From Vibrio nereis NBRC 15637 (GTDB taxonomy: Bacteria; Pseudomonadota; Gammaproteobacteria; Enterobacterales; Vibrionaceae): 64,000 bases of DNA. A program made the position numbers and the translations under genes. Of the stretch, positions 44,057-55,689 are shown piece after piece (the first letter of the stretch is position 1; the number at the start of each line of letters is the position of its first letter). Location: the NCBI RefSeq assembly GCF_001591105.1, contig NZ_BCUD01000017.1, forward strand, positions 1 to 64,000. Direction: 5' to 3'. The notes beneath the pieces are model-generated. The model was given only the letters and a program-made list of their open reading frames with translations. It was not told where the DNA came from and ran no database searches.

Positions 44057-45690
44057 TTAAAGATCTGGAAGTTTTATTGCAGGACTAGAGGATTGCTCGG
44101 CGCTTTTTTCTAGTTGAGCAATGAGCTTAAGCATCTTTTGACTATCCCATTTTTTACCGCTTGCAGAGTAGTGATGTCGATTCATAGCTTCCAATTCCTT
44201 TTGAAACGCTGCGACTAAATCCTTGTCCCGGTGCGAGACTTCTTTTAGCCACTCTTTAGAATAGTAGTTCGTGTGAACCAAACCTTCTCGTTTCAAAGCA
44301 TCAATTAGGTGATTTTTATTGCTCAAATTCATTGGCTTACTTCGTTTCTCTACGGTTTGAGTACGTTGAGCTTTGAACCATAGCGCTAATGTAACAAGCC
44401 AAAGCACAGAGAAAAGAGCGGTGAGATAAGGCCAAATGCCAGAATCTTTTACGATCACAGTTTCAACTTTTGTGGGGGTGTCGTCGACGATGGCGGCTTC
44501 ACCCATATTGATACTGTCACCTGGCGAAACAGAGAGTGTTAACCCTTTAATATTGTCACTTTCTTGTTGTTTGCTGGTACTGTTCCACCAATTGATGGAA
44601 ACGTCGTTTAACTCAATCTCGCCTTGTTGCTGCGGGATCAAAACTTGAGTCAACGTCATTCTGGTTATGCCTTGTTCAACTTCTTCAAATTGAGGCTTTT
44701 CTTGATACACACGCAGTGAATCAGGGTAGTTAACCGCAATATTAGGGAAGCGCTCCGCAGTAATGCCTTCGATATCTAAGGTGATCTCGCGTGTGATAGA
44801 TTCACCTACTTTGATTGGATAGGTATCGGATGAGATGGTTTGACCGTCAGCATCTATCCATCGTTGAGCCAGAGTTAAATTTGCTGCAGGCAACCAGTTA
44901 GCTTGATAGCCATCCGGGATTGGATTGACCGTAAGCTCAAATTGTTTGGCTTTGGTTGATGCGTCGATAAGTCGTGTGCTACCAGAGCGATTGTTGCCGT
45001 ATACAACACTGCCAGAAAAGCCAATGCCGCTAAGTGAGTACTCACCTGGCTGGTCTGCGGTGATGCGGTAATTTTGCTCAAGCACCGTCACTTCCATACC
45101 ATTCAGTACGCTTTGATACTGCTTAGCTTCCCCCAGAGCAGCTAATGTTAGTCCATCGGATTTTGGCTGAATAACGTTGGCATTTTGCAAGCGTCTTGGA
45201 TCGGCTTTGATGATTAAGCGCGTTTTTAGCAGCGCGCTTTCATTGGGGTACAGTTCATTTCTGTCGAGTGAGCTTTGTACCTCAATTAAATCGCCGACGT
45301 TTGGTTCATCTCTATCGACGGTGACTTGGATAGCGATAGGCTGTGAGGTTGCACCTGCGACTGTGAAAGCAGGAATTTTTGCTACCCCGATTCGTTGTGC
45401 TGCTAGGGAGAGATTCCATTCACTGCGAGAGCTATGAGAGCCGTTGATAATGTTGATCGATGTACCAAAGCTTGGTCTGCCTAGGTAGAAATCTTTCTCT
45501 AGCGGTGAGAAATCAATGTCATCAGACGAGACTTTTTCGTCAACCACCACTCTCAGTTGGAACACCTCATTTTTAACCACTTTGGTTTTGTTAACCGTGA
45601 CTTGAATGTTAGCGGCTAAAGAAACAGGGCTCGCGATAAGGCTCAATACAGCGAGTAAGCCGACAAAATAGAACTTGATATGTTTCATCA

Positions 45691-45691
<1 letters not shown>
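44057..45691 (-). CDS. batD: BatD-like protein
   Basis: The last main gene of the Bat operon. From the ATG at 45691, which shares a base with the batBC stop (TGATG), the protein has 544 residues. A signal peptide ends near SPVSLAANIQ; a long periplasmic part of repeated beta-sandwich units follows (ANIQVTVNKTKVVKNEVFQL, SSLDRNELYPNESALLKTRL); one membrane helix is at about 425-445 (WPYLTALFSVLWLVTLALWF); and a cytoplasmic tail ends the protein. BatD is required with BatA/BatB for oxygen or stress tolerance in some bacteria, but its mechanism is not established. Confidence 0.85.
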
Positions 45692-47536
<1,845 letters not shown>

Positions 47537-47544
<8 letters not shown>

Positions 47545-48505
47545 GATTCCTCCTCATGAGCATTAAGATAACAAAGCCAATAAAAGCGACAGAAAGTGGC
47601 GCAGGAAACCATTCTGTTTGCGGTCGCCAGGTTTGTGTCGCTTGTGAGATGGGTTCTAAGCTGTTGATGGTGTCATAAATGGTCGCCAGTTCATCGGCGT
47701 TACGCGCCCTGAAGTACTGCCCACCCGTAATATTGGCGATCTCCATCAGCGTTCTTTCATCCAAATCTTGAGCCGTGTTGACTTTTCGGCTCATAAAGAA
47801 CTCTTTGACCACCATTTCGCCTGCGCCGACACCAATGGTGTAAATGGTCGCGTTATACTTTTTCGCGATTTTGGCGGCTTCAATTGGGTCAAGCACGCCA
47901 GATGTATTGCTGCCATCGCTGAGAAGAATCATCACGCGCTGCGGGGCATCGCTATCGATGAATGTCTTCGTCGCGAGGCCAATCCCTTCGCCAATTGCTG
48001 TTCTTTCACCAATCAAGCGAAGAACCAGTTGGTCGACTTGATTAGAGATCGTCTCGCGATCCAATGTCAGAGGGGTTTGCAAGTATGCGTGATCGGCAAA
48101 CAAAACTAAGCCCAGTCGGTCACCCTCTCGCTGCTTGGCGAAATCACTAACGACTTTCTTGACTGCGGACAGGCGATCGATGTAGTCACTGCCGTCATTC
48201 ATGTCCTCTTTACTCATTGAGTAAGACAGGTCCAGCACTAACATAAGATCGCGGTGTTTAGGTTGTGTCGTGACAGGTTCGCCGTACCAGACTGGTCTGG
48301 CTACCGCGAATACCAGTGCGATCCAAATGATCGCGGCGATCAAGCGTGTAAAACCGTTTTTAGGTGTCTGGGCAGAGTCTGCCTTGGGAATATAAGGCAG
48401 GTAAATCGGGGTTGCCTGCTTGGCGGCAGGCAGCAAAAAGTAAACCAAAAGTGGCAGTGGAAGTAGAAGGAGACTCCACCACCAGACTAGCTCAAAACTT
48501 GCCAA
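47537..48505 (-). CDS. batA: BatA-like membrane VWA-domain protein
   Basis: A TTG start at 48505 is chosen: AAGGAG lies eight bases upstream and the TTG begins one base after the previous stop, giving MASFELVWWWSLLLLPLPLL and 322 residues. The open frame extends to 48544 but has no other good start. Two N-terminal helices (about 7-25, 52-70) are followed by a VWA domain with MIDAS DLSYSMS (about 88) and ILLSDGSNTSG, and a last helix (about 300-318). VWA domains bind metal and partner proteins. It works with MoxR and the other Bat proteins at the inner membrane. Confidence 0.88.
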
Positions 48506-48506
48506 G

Positions 48507-48971
48507 TCAGTTTCTCCTTTTCTTTGGAGGCAACGCCTTCTCAACCCAATCGATGCAGTGTTGAACTAATTCGTCTGACTTTTCGATCGGTTCTTTTGAA
48601 TATAAAGCGTGTTGCCATAAGGCTTGATTCGCGACAAAACGAGGTGAGTCTATTTGCGAGTCGAGAAACTCATACCATTCGTTGCCAGTGAGCTGCGCGA
48701 TGTCGGTTCTTGGATAGTAGCAAAACGCGGCTTGGCGCAGTAGCTCGATGGCTTCGGAAGGTCGAGTGCAGTTATCAAGAAGGCGCAGCGCCGTCTTTTT
48801 AGGAGCTTGATGCTTTTTGCTCCTGCGTATGACAAACCATGTCGCGAGTATCAGAACTAAAATTGCGGCTATTGACGCCCACCATCCCCATGAAAGCGGA
48901 AGCCAACTTGGAGGCTCAGGTAAATGCATTGGCTGAAGGGGAAGTGATGACGTTTGAGTCTCGTTGCTCAT
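48507..48971 (-). CDS. DUF4381 membrane protein of the Bat operon
   Basis: A 154-residue protein with one membrane helix (about 28-47, WGWWASIAAILVLILATWFV), a basic cytoplasmic start (RRSKKHQAPKK) and a helical C-terminal domain (EAIELLRQAAFCYYPR, LTGNEWYEFLDSQI). Proteins of this length and pattern (DUF4381) are regularly found between DUF58 and VWA genes in MoxR operons. The biochemical role is unknown. It begins 3 bp after the DUF58 gene. Confidence 0.82.
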   Translation of the reverse strand: MSNETQTSSLPLQPMHLPEPPSWLPLSWGWWASIAAILVLILATWFVIRRSKKHQAPKKTALRLLDNCTRPSEAIELLRQAAFCYYPRTDIAQLTGNEWYEFLDSQIDSPRFVANQALWQHALYSKEPIEKSDELVQHCIDWVEKALPPKKRRN

Positions 48972-48974
48972 TGA

Positions 48975-49892
48975 TTAAAATCCGTGTAACTGTTGAGAAA
49001 GCGCAACATCGCTTGAGAGCGTTGAAAAACTCATACCTAAGCTATGAGCCAACGTGATCAGTTGTTGCTGCTGCTGAGAAAACGCGGACTCTATACCCTC
49101 GCGTGTTTTACGAGAAGAAAAATCTAACCAGCGAGTGGCGTTTTTATCGGAAACTTGTTCTGTGCCACGGTAGTTAGTGATACCTTTCTCAAGAGGGTCG
49201 ATGATCTGAACCAATCGAACTCGGTTGTGCTGGCCGAGTCGTCTCAGTAGCAGATGGGCCTCTTCGTCTAAGCGAATAAAGTCGCTCAGCAGCACGATTT
49301 CACTCCCTTTCGGGCACATTCTCGCGAGTGTATGCAGTCCACGGCTCATTGAACCATGGCTATTTGATAGTTGTGTCAGTTGCTGGTTATGTTGCGTCAC
49401 TAGCCCTTGTGCAATCGCCAGTGCGCCCTTGTTACGCGCGGTAGGCTTCAATTCAATAACTTGATTGCCCGATTCGATAACCGCACCCACTCGGTCTTGT
49501 TGAGCAACACTCAGCCACGTAATCAAGCTGGCCATGTGCGCCATCAATACCGATTTCAGCATGAGCTGAGAACCAAACATCATGCTCTTACTCAAATCGA
49601 GGTAAAGCACGATAGGTTTCTCTCTTTCTTCACTAAAAAGCTTGGTGTGAGGTTTGCCTGTGCGAGCCGTGACCCGCCAGTCAATCGCTCGTATATCGTC
49701 ACCCGCTTGGTATTGGCGCACTTCACTAAAATCCATGCCTCTGCCAAGCTGGCGGCTTTGGTGCTGACCAAGCATCTGTGACCATAAGCTCTTGGCAGGC
49801 GGTAGCCACTTTACGCATTGCTGTTTGTAGTACAGCAATTCATCTAGAGTGAGATTGACACCATCACTGTTTGGAGGAAGTGCATTTTCCAT
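48975..49892 (-). CDS. DUF58 VWA-like protein
   Basis: A 305-residue soluble protein from the ATG at 49892, which has AAGG eight bases upstream; the open frame reaches 49916. It contains the DUF58 signature (GRGMDFSEVRQYQAGDDIRAIDWRVTARTG, in pieces at about 50-80), and a VWA-like domain follows with LDLSKSMMFG, a degenerate MIDAS. DUF58 proteins accompany MoxR ATPases and are thought to bridge the ATPase and the membrane VWA proteins. The tail has a short QQQQQ run. Confidence 0.87.
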   Translation of the reverse strand: MENALPPNSDGVNLTLDELLYYKQQCVKWLPPAKSLWSQMLGQHQSRQLGRGMDFSEVRQYQAGDDIRAIDWRVTARTGKPHTKLFSEEREKPIVLYLDLSKSMMFGSQLMLKSVLMAHMASLITWLSVAQQDRVGAVIESGNQVIELKPTARNKGALAIAQGLVTQHNQQLTQLSNSHGSMSRGLHTLARMCPKGSEIVLLSDFIRLDEEAHLLLRRLGQHNRVRLVQIIDPLEKGITNYRGTEQVSDKNATRWLDFSSRKTREGIESAFSQQQQQLITLAHSLGMSFSTLSSDVALSQQLHGF

Positions 49893-49902
49893 TGCGGGCA
49901 CC

Positions 49903-50868
49903 TTACGCACTACCAACCAGAGAAAGCAGTTTGCTGATCACTTGGTTCGGGTGGATACCTTCAGCTTGCGCCTGATAGCTCAGTAACAGACGATGACGAA
50001 GCACCGGAAAGGCCATTTGCTGCACATCTTCAGGTGACACAAAATCTCGGCCATTTAACCAAGCATGAGCGCGTGCACAGCGGTCTAATGCGATCGTCGC
50101 ACGAGGGCTGACACCCATTTCAATCCAATTGTTTAACGTATCGTCGTACTTAAGTGGTTGGCGTGTCGTCATTACGAGGCGAATAATGTATTGCTCTACG
50201 CCCTCTGCCATATGGGTGTTTAACACTTCTTGGCGCGCGGCAAAAATATCGTCTTGGCTAATGACAGGCGGGGTTTGAGTCGTATCGCCTTTGGCCTCAC
50301 CACGGTTCAGGCGCAAAATCTCAAGTTCGCTTTCTGCATCAGGGTAATCGACATCCAGATGCAATAAAAATCGGTCAAGTTGAGCTTCTGGTAACGGATA
50401 GGTACCTTCTTGCTCAATCGGGTTTTGCGTTGCCATGACCAAAAACAGCTTAGGTAATGCGTATGTTTTTCGTCCTGCAGTGATCTGCTTCTCTGCCATC
50501 GCTTCTAACATGGCGGCCTGCACTTTCGCTGGGGCGCGGTTGATCTCGTCCGCTAATATCAGCGAGTTAAAAATCGGTCCTGCCTGAAAGGTAAACTCTC
50601 CGGTTTCTGGGCGGAAGATATCCGTGCCCGTTAAATCTGCGGGTAACAGGTCAGGGGTAAACTGAATACGGTGAAAGTCGCCTTCAATACAATCAGCCAG
50701 TGATTTTACTGCTCGCGTTTTTGCCAGCCCCGGTGGACCTTCTACCAAAATATGCCCATCGGCCAACAAGGCCACCAAAAGCTGATTGACTAACTCGCTT
50801 TGCCCAATCACCTGGCCGTTTAAGTAATCTCGTAGTTGCTGTAACGCTTCTGACTGCATCGAATTCAT
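49903..50868 (-). CDS. moxR: MoxR-family AAA+ ATPase
   Basis: The first gene of the operon, 321 residues. AAA+ core: Walker A GPPGLAKTRA (about 43-52), Walker B LILADEINRAPAK (about 104-116), sensor 1 MATQNPIEQEGTYPLPEAQLDRF-type segment (about 145-165), and a C-terminal lid with SPRATIALDRCARAHA. MoxR proteins act as chaperone-like ATPases that mature or remodel complexes with VWA proteins. A short gap and coupled starts connect it with the five genes downstream. Confidence 0.93.
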   Translation of the reverse strand: MNSMQSEALQQLRDYLNGQVIGQSELVNQLLVALLADGHILVEGPPGLAKTRAVKSLADCIEGDFHRIQFTPDLLPADLTGTDIFRPETGEFTFQAGPIFNSLILADEINRAPAKVQAAMLEAMAEKQITAGRKTYALPKLFLVMATQNPIEQEGTYPLPEAQLDRFLLHLDVDYPDAESELEILRLNRGEAKGDTTQTPPVISQDDIFAARQEVLNTHMAEGVEQYIIRLVMTTRQPLKYDDTLNNWIEMGVSPRATIALDRCARAHAWLNGRDFVSPEDVQQMAFPVLRHRLLLSYQAQAEGIHPNQVISKLLSLVGSA

Positions 50869-51226
50869 TCTCCTGATTTTTCCACTTAGTGGTTATCGAA
50901 ACCAAAAAGTTCCTCGTTAATTGCCCATATCTAAATAAGTGGACAAAAAAGAGTCAAAAAGTGACATCAAAGGCAAAAACATCACTCATTTTTTTACTTG
51001 TTAAGATATGGGGACTATTTGTTTAATTCCAAAGCGTTACGCGCAAAGCCCTCGAAATTAAAACGTTTGCGTCAGTTTGGGCTCAAAATTTTTGCATTCA
51101 AAAGCGTAAAGGAATGATTTTAGAGGTCGATATAAAGAGCCTAAAGACTCGGTCTCGCGAATAAGTTGTCAGTGTGTTGCTGCAAGAGGTCGTTCACATT
51201 ATCGCTTCAAAAAGGCAGATGAATTT

Positions 51227-53140
51227 ATGAAACTTAATTCCATCACAATTAAGCAAAAGGTTGTCGCGGGCATTACTTTTGCTGTGCTTGCATCGACAGT
51301 CATTGTCGGTGTTCTTGCTCAGAACCAGGCTCGGGGTGTACTTGAGCATCGTCTCATTGATATCGAACTTCCTTCTATGCTCGATCAGGTTAGCGATCAA
51401 ATTGATCATGAAGTTATCCAACTATTGTCCGCCGCAGAGCAAGTTGCCAAAAACGAATTTGTTCAGCAAGCGGTGAACACCACGCTTGTTGATCCTGCCG
51501 ATGAAGCCCTGCTGGTAAAAGAGTTAAACAATGTACGCCAGCAGTACAACCTGAACGATGCCTCCGTCGCTAACCGCAACACGGCATACTACTGGAACCA
51601 AGATGGTTTCTTGCGCCAGTTGAATCACCAGCAAGATGGATGGTTCTTTGGTTTTACTCAATCTGGTAAGACAACCTCAGTGAGTATTTTTCAGGAAGCC
51701 AATGGTGAAGTGAAAATGTTCACCAACTACCAAAACTTGAACGGACATACGATGTCTGGCTTGTCTAAATCGATGAATGATATGGTCTCTTTACTCAACA
51801 GTTTTAAGATCGAAAAGACAGGCTTTGTATTCTTAGCAGACGAAAAAGGTCAAGTGCAGATTCACCGTGACCGTAGCGAAGCCAAATCGACACTATCGAA
51901 TCTGTTTGGCTCACAGTCTTCACAGTTGCTGAACAAATCTGGCTTCAATTTGATTGAATCAGACTATCAGGGCCAGCGCGTATTTGTCGCGACCACTCAT
52001 GTCCCTTCTATGGACTGGTTTGTTGTCGGTGTTGTGCCAGTGGACGAGGTGTTTGCTGATCTCAACCATGTTGCCAAGCAGATGATGATCACTACGATTG
52101 TCGTTGCTGGATTGTTTATCCTAATGGGGGTGTTCTTAGCCAACAGTATTGCCCGCCCTATTCGCGCGATCGCAGAGCGCTTTAGCGACTTAGGCAAAGG
52201 CGATGGTGACTTGTCTCAGCGTATTGAGGTGAAGAGCAGCGATGAAATCGGTCAGCTTTCAGAAGGTTTCAACGGATTTATTGAGAAGATTCACCAGTCA
52301 ATGAAAGAGGTGGCTTCGACTAGCCATGCATTGCAGTCGGCAGCGGATGGGGTTTCGGTAAAATCCAATACTACTCACGATAACAGCCAAATGCAGCGCG
52401 ACCAGACCATTCAGGTTGTAGCGGCTATCAACCAAATGGGTGCGACCATCAGCGAAATTGCCTCTAACGCGGCTACAGCAGCAGAAACGGCGACACAAGC
52501 GTCAGACAATACCCAAGAGGGTCAAGACGTGGTGAACAAAGCCAAAGACGCGATCAGCCGCTTGTCGATGGACATTGAAAATACCAGCATGGTGGTAGAA
52601 CAATTAGCTTCAACCACGCAAGAGATCGGCTCTATTCTAGACGTTATCCGCGATATTTCTGAGCAAACTAACTTGTTAGCATTGAACGCCGCGATTGAAG
52701 CAGCACGTGCGGGCGAACAAGGTCGTGGTTTTGCTGTAGTTGCTGATGAGGTTCGTAACCTAGCAAGTCGCACGGCAGATTCGACAGAAGAAATCCAGAA
52801 GATGATTAACCAGCTGCAAAGTGATGCGCAAGATGCCGTTACTGCAATGCAAGCAGGTAAAGCTGTGACGGGTGAAGGGGTGTCATCATCGGATGAAGCG
52901 GTTCAAGTGTTGATCAGTATCTCAGAGCGTATCCACGATATTTCGGATCGTAATACCCAAGTGGCTACGGCGACTGAAGAGCAATCGACCGTGGTTCACA
53001 CCATTAACCAGAACATTGAAGAGATCAACGCAATCAACGAAGTGACGACAGGAACAGCAGAAGAGCTGGCACAGGCGAGCGCGGATCTTAAAGCGTTGTC
53101 GAAGCGTTTGGATAGCTTAGTCGGCGGCTTCAAACTGTAA
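51227..53140 (+). CDS. Methyl-accepting chemotaxis protein with periplasmic Cache domain
   Basis: A 637-residue chemoreceptor. It has a first membrane helix (about 11-31), a periplasmic sensor (about 32-282) of the double-Cache type ([42 protein letters not shown]), a second helix (about 286-305), HAMP (about 306-360, [25 protein letters not shown]) and a cytoplasmic signalling hairpin with the universal tip [20 protein letters not shown]. There is no C-terminal NWxxF-type tether. It should signal to the flagellar motor through CheA/CheW; the ligand is unknown. Confidence 0.95.
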   Translation: MKLNSITIKQKVVAGITFAVLASTVIVGVLAQNQARGVLEHRLIDIELPSMLDQVSDQIDHEVIQLLSAAEQVAKNEFVQQAVNTTLVDPADEALLVKELNNVRQQYNLNDASVANRNTAYYWNQDGFLRQLNHQQDGWFFGFTQSGKTTSVSIFQEANGEVKMFTNYQNLNGHTMSGLSKSMNDMVSLLNSFKIEKTGFVFLADEKGQVQIHRDRSEAKSTLSNLFGSQSSQLLNKSGFNLIESDYQGQRVFVATTHVPSMDWFVVGVVPVDEVFADLNHVAKQMMITTIVVAGLFILMGVFLANSIARPIRAIAERFSDLGKGDGDLSQRIEVKSSDEIGQLSEGFNGFIEKIHQSMKEVASTSHALQSAADGVSVKSNTTHDNSQMQRDQTIQVVAAINQMGATISEIASNAATAAETATQASDNTQEGQDVVNKAKDAISRLSMDIENTSMVVEQLASTTQEIGSILDVIRDISEQTNLLALNAAIEAARAGEQGRGFAVVADEVRNLASRTADSTEEIQKMINQLQSDAQDAVTAMQAGKAVTGEGVSSSDEAVQVLISISERIHDISDRNTQVATATEEQSTVVHTINQNIEEINAINEVTTGTAEELAQASADLKALSKRLDSLVGGFKL

Positions 53141-53221
53141 TCTTCTTACAGAAACTAGAATAACTGGGGTTAAGTAGGTAAACTTGACCCCAGTTTTTGT
53201 ATTGAAAAGGTAAGTGGGATC

Positions 53222-53422
53222 ATGAGTGATTTCGAAAAAGAACTTGAGCTAATGTCACAAGAAATGGGTGATGAGCCTGAAGTGGCACTTCCTTCACTGG
53301 AAGAGCAGAAAGCGATTGCTGCTGAACTTAAAAAGTTGGAAGCCGAAGGCAAGCTGACGCCAGAAGTGCTTGAAGCGCATTTCGGTAAATTTTACGCCAA
53401 GACAGATACGCCTGTTCACTAG
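53222..53422 (+). CDS. Small acidic hypothetical protein
   Basis: A 66-residue, mostly helical, acidic protein (MSDFEKELELMSQEMGDEPE, EEQKAIAAELKKLEAEGKLT). GGTAAGTGG lies shortly before the ATG, and an intrinsic terminator follows the stop by 40 bp, so it forms its own unit after the chemoreceptor gene. I do not recognise the family. Confidence 0.72.
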   Translation: MSDFEKELELMSQEMGDEPEVALPSLEEQKAIAAELKKLEAEGKLTPEVLEAHFGKFYAKTDTPVH

Positions 53423-53462
53423 TATCGGATTCTTATCTTTTAAGTAAGAAAATCAAATTATT

Positions 53463-53488
53463 AAGGCCGCTTATAGCGGCCTTTTTAT
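53463..53488 (+). terminator. Terminator after the 66-residue gene
   Basis: AAGGCCGC and GCGGCCTT pair perfectly around TTATA and are followed by TTTATAT. It also insulates the convergent gene at 53527. Confidence 0.88.
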
Positions 53489-53526
53489 ATATAAAATAGA
53501 CTTTCGCTCGACCTGAATTAGTCTAC

Positions 53527-55146
53527 CTAAGCCACATGTTCCGCTTGCTGTTCATTTGCTATTGCAAGGCTTTCACGATACTCCGCAGCTTCTGCTTTAA
53601 GAGTCCAATGAATATCTGTAACCCCATGGTGCTCAACCGCTTGTTTAATTTCCGCGACTGACGTTCTAAAGAACTCTTTACGTGGGTTTACTTTATTAAC
53701 AGAATCCAAATCGAATCGTTTGTGAAGCTCTTTTTCCAGTGCAGGCGCGTCTTCGCTGTAAATCATTGCGTGGACATCAAACGAGAACGGGACTGAAGCG
53801 TCTCCCAGTTCTTTGACTCGATCCATTGGTTCAAGTCTGCGGGTCATACCAATTTTGAAGACTTCTTCACCGAAGCTACCTACGTTACTAATAACGTAAA
53901 CATGACCTCTTCTAGTTTGTTGTGCCATCGAAAGTGCTCGTTGTCCCTTTTCTTCTGCCTCTTTGAGTTTTCCTTCAAGCTCAGATAATTGAGATTCGTA
54001 TTGAGCTCTTTGCTCATCATTAGCAGCCGCAAGTTCAGAGCGAGCTTTTTCAAGAGCCTTTTGAAGCATACGCTCTTCTTTCTCCGCTTCTTTACGAGCT
54101 TTTTCCATCTCACGAATAGCACGCTCTTCTTCTCTAATTTGAGCTTTAATTTCAGCTTGCTCTTCTCTTTCTATCTTTTTGAGTTCAAAAGCAGCCACTG
54201 CCCACTTAAGCTCATTAAGTCTAGCGACTAGGTATTCTTGGTTGATACGCGCATTTCTAAAAGGAGCACCGTTGTGGTTGACGAGAGCAAATGCATCGAT
54301 AATCTCTTGCTTAATTTTTCCGTAATTATCATGCTTAACTTTTGACAGCGCGCTATCTACTTTTCCGTTAAAGGCATCAACAGCAAAGTGAATCGCATAG
54401 GTTTTACGATTTACCTCTGCATAATCACATGCTCCCGCATGGCCATCTTTAATCATCTCTCGAACTCGTTTTCTCGCTGCTTTGAGTTCTTCACCTGCTT
54501 CTTTGTGGCCAAACTCCTCGGCTAGATCGTCTAATACAGAATGATTTGGAATAATGTACGCATCCTTGTAGCCTTCAATGGTGTTTCTCATCGCACGGAT
54601 AGCTTTATCATAAGAATCAGCCTTTGCTTTTGCCTCGTAAGCATCACCTGCAATTTGTTTAGCTTGAGCTTCAGCAAAACTGACAACTTTTTCAGCTTCC
54701 TCTCGAGCCTCATTCTTAATGGCGTCGGCTTTTTCTTTTGAATTTCGTACTTGCTGCGATGCTTCTGATCTAAGGCTTTTTGCTTCTTGACGTATTTTGT
54801 CAGCTTCAGCCTGGGCTTCTGCAAGTAATTTGACAGATTGCTCTTGTTTAGATGCAGCGTATTTGTCGGCTTCATTACGTCTAGATTTTGCGTCTTTCTT
54901 TGCATCATCTAGCAACTTCGCGGCATGACCTTCAATATCTAAAATAGGACCATATTTCTTTCTCAAACTGTTTCGATCTTCTTCAAGGCGAGCAATTTTG
55001 GCACAAGCGCGCTCAGTCTCACTATTGGAATCGGCTAGTTTCTTTTCAAAAGCCTTTTTGTTCTTTTTGCCTCGTATGATGCTAAAAATGATTATAAATA
55101 TAGGTAAGAAGATCAGAATGAGGCTTAATGTAGCATCTTTATCCAT
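53527..55146 (-). CDS. Membrane-anchored coiled-coil protein with MUG113/T5orf172 (GIY-YIG-like) domain
   Basis: A 539-residue protein. One N-terminal membrane helix (about 7-24, LSLILIFLPIFIIIFSII) is followed by a long charged coiled coil (about 30-190). A DUF4041-like middle region comes next (about 190-330, with NTIEGYKDAYIIPNHSVLDDLA), then a second coiled coil (about 335-420, very rich in E/K/R/A), and a C-terminal domain (about 425-515) of the T5orf172/MUG113 type: GHVYVISNVGSFGEEVFKIGMTRR, then MDRVKELGD, then ALEKELHKRF. This keeps the Y, R and E positions of GIY-YIG folds. Function unknown; related domains occur in phage and DNA-associated proteins. It is a single gene, and a defence role is only a possibility. 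Confidence 0.8.
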   Translation of the reverse strand: MDKDATLSLILIFLPIFIIIFSIIRGKKNKKAFEKKLADSNSETERACAKIARLEEDRNSLRKKYGPILDIEGHAAKLLDDAKKDAKSRRNEADKYAASKQEQSVKLLAEAQAEADKIRQEAKSLRSEASQQVRNSKEKADAIKNEAREEAEKVVSFAEAQAKQIAGDAYEAKAKADSYDKAIRAMRNTIEGYKDAYIIPNHSVLDDLAEEFGHKEAGEELKAARKRVREMIKDGHAGACDYAEVNRKTYAIHFAVDAFNGKVDSALSKVKHDNYGKIKQEIIDAFALVNHNGAPFRNARINQEYLVARLNELKWAVAAFELKKIEREEQAEIKAQIREEERAIREMEKARKEAEKEERMLQKALEKARSELAAANDEQRAQYESQLSELEGKLKEAEEKGQRALSMAQQTRRGHVYVISNVGSFGEEVFKIGMTRRLEPMDRVKELGDASVPFSFDVHAMIYSEDAPALEKELHKRFDLDSVNKVNPRKEFFRTSVAEIKQAVEHHGVTDIHWTLKAEAAEYRESLAIANEQQAEHVA

Positions 55147-55506
55147 AAGTTTTTTCTCCTAGACAACCAAACAAAATCAATCGTTCTTCAAAGTTATCGC
55201 AACCCTTTTGACAACTTTTATATTTTCTTCTGCACTTTTACGGTTGCATCTTTAAAGACAACTGCCAGTTGTGTCGGTAGTCATTGGATAAAGTTGAGCG
55301 ATTACAACAGCAAATGATTAGATTTATTGGAAAGAATATCACTATGCGTTTAAGCACCCCAGCAACTGCTTACATGTTTGTGAGCTTTGATGAGTATGCA
55401 CGTTGAACGTTTCAGTTTACTCATTCTTACCATTTAAGTTTCTGTTCTAAAGCCGCATAATGCGGCTTTATTTATAATGGCAACGCTTCAATTATCTGGA
55501 ACACGC
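55147..55506. other. Region with a plus-strand terminator but no clear gene
   Basis: About 360 bp between the coiled-coil gene (minus) and a 40-codon gene (plus). The hairpin at 55449-55469 is a good plus-strand terminator, yet no annotated plus-strand gene precedes it. A 30-codon open frame from 55317 (MIRFIGKNITMRLSTPATAY...) ends at 55406. A short RNA or a very small protein is possible; neither is supported beyond this. Confidence 0.35.
55449..55475 (+). terminator. Orphan plus-strand terminator
   Basis: AAAGCCGCA (55449-55457) and TGCGGCTTT (55461-55469) pair perfectly around TAA and are followed by ATTTAT. Confidence 0.7.
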
Positions 55507-55629
55507 ATGTTCATTGTTTACCGACTGCTAAAGCTGGCCGCAATTTGTGCCATCTTTTTTACTATCTATGACCTTATCGCGTTTGGCGAAATTACTTGGG
55601 TATCTCGTTTCCTGAGTGAATTTAAGTAA
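55507..55629 (+). CDS. Small single-helix membrane protein, 40 residues
   Basis: An ATG with a modest GGAAC site upstream opens a 40-codon frame: MFIVYRLLKLAAICAIFFTI, then YDLIAFGEITWVSRFLSEFK. One membrane helix (about 8-28) is likely, with a short amphipathic tail. The stop codon is followed within a few bases by a strong terminator, which supports a real gene. No family recognised. Confidence 0.6.
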   Translation: MFIVYRLLKLAAICAIFFTIYDLIAFGEITWVSRFLSEFK

Positions 55630-55630
55630 T

Positions 55631-55658
55631 AAAAAAACCGCCAGTTGGCGGTTTTTTA
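55631..55658. terminator. Bidirectional terminator between the 40-codon gene and pyrC
   Basis: AAAAAACCGCC and GGCGGTTTTTT pair around AGTT, with T-runs on both strands. It serves the small gene on the left and pyrC on the right. Confidence 0.9.
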
Positions 55659-55689
55659 TTAAATCTACAGAACGGTGTGAAAGCCGATA

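Noticed and set aside
54588..54908. 106-codon frame inside the coiled-coil gene
   Set aside because: It is the shifted frame of a highly repetitive coiled-coil coding sequence; K/L-rich composition is expected from that.
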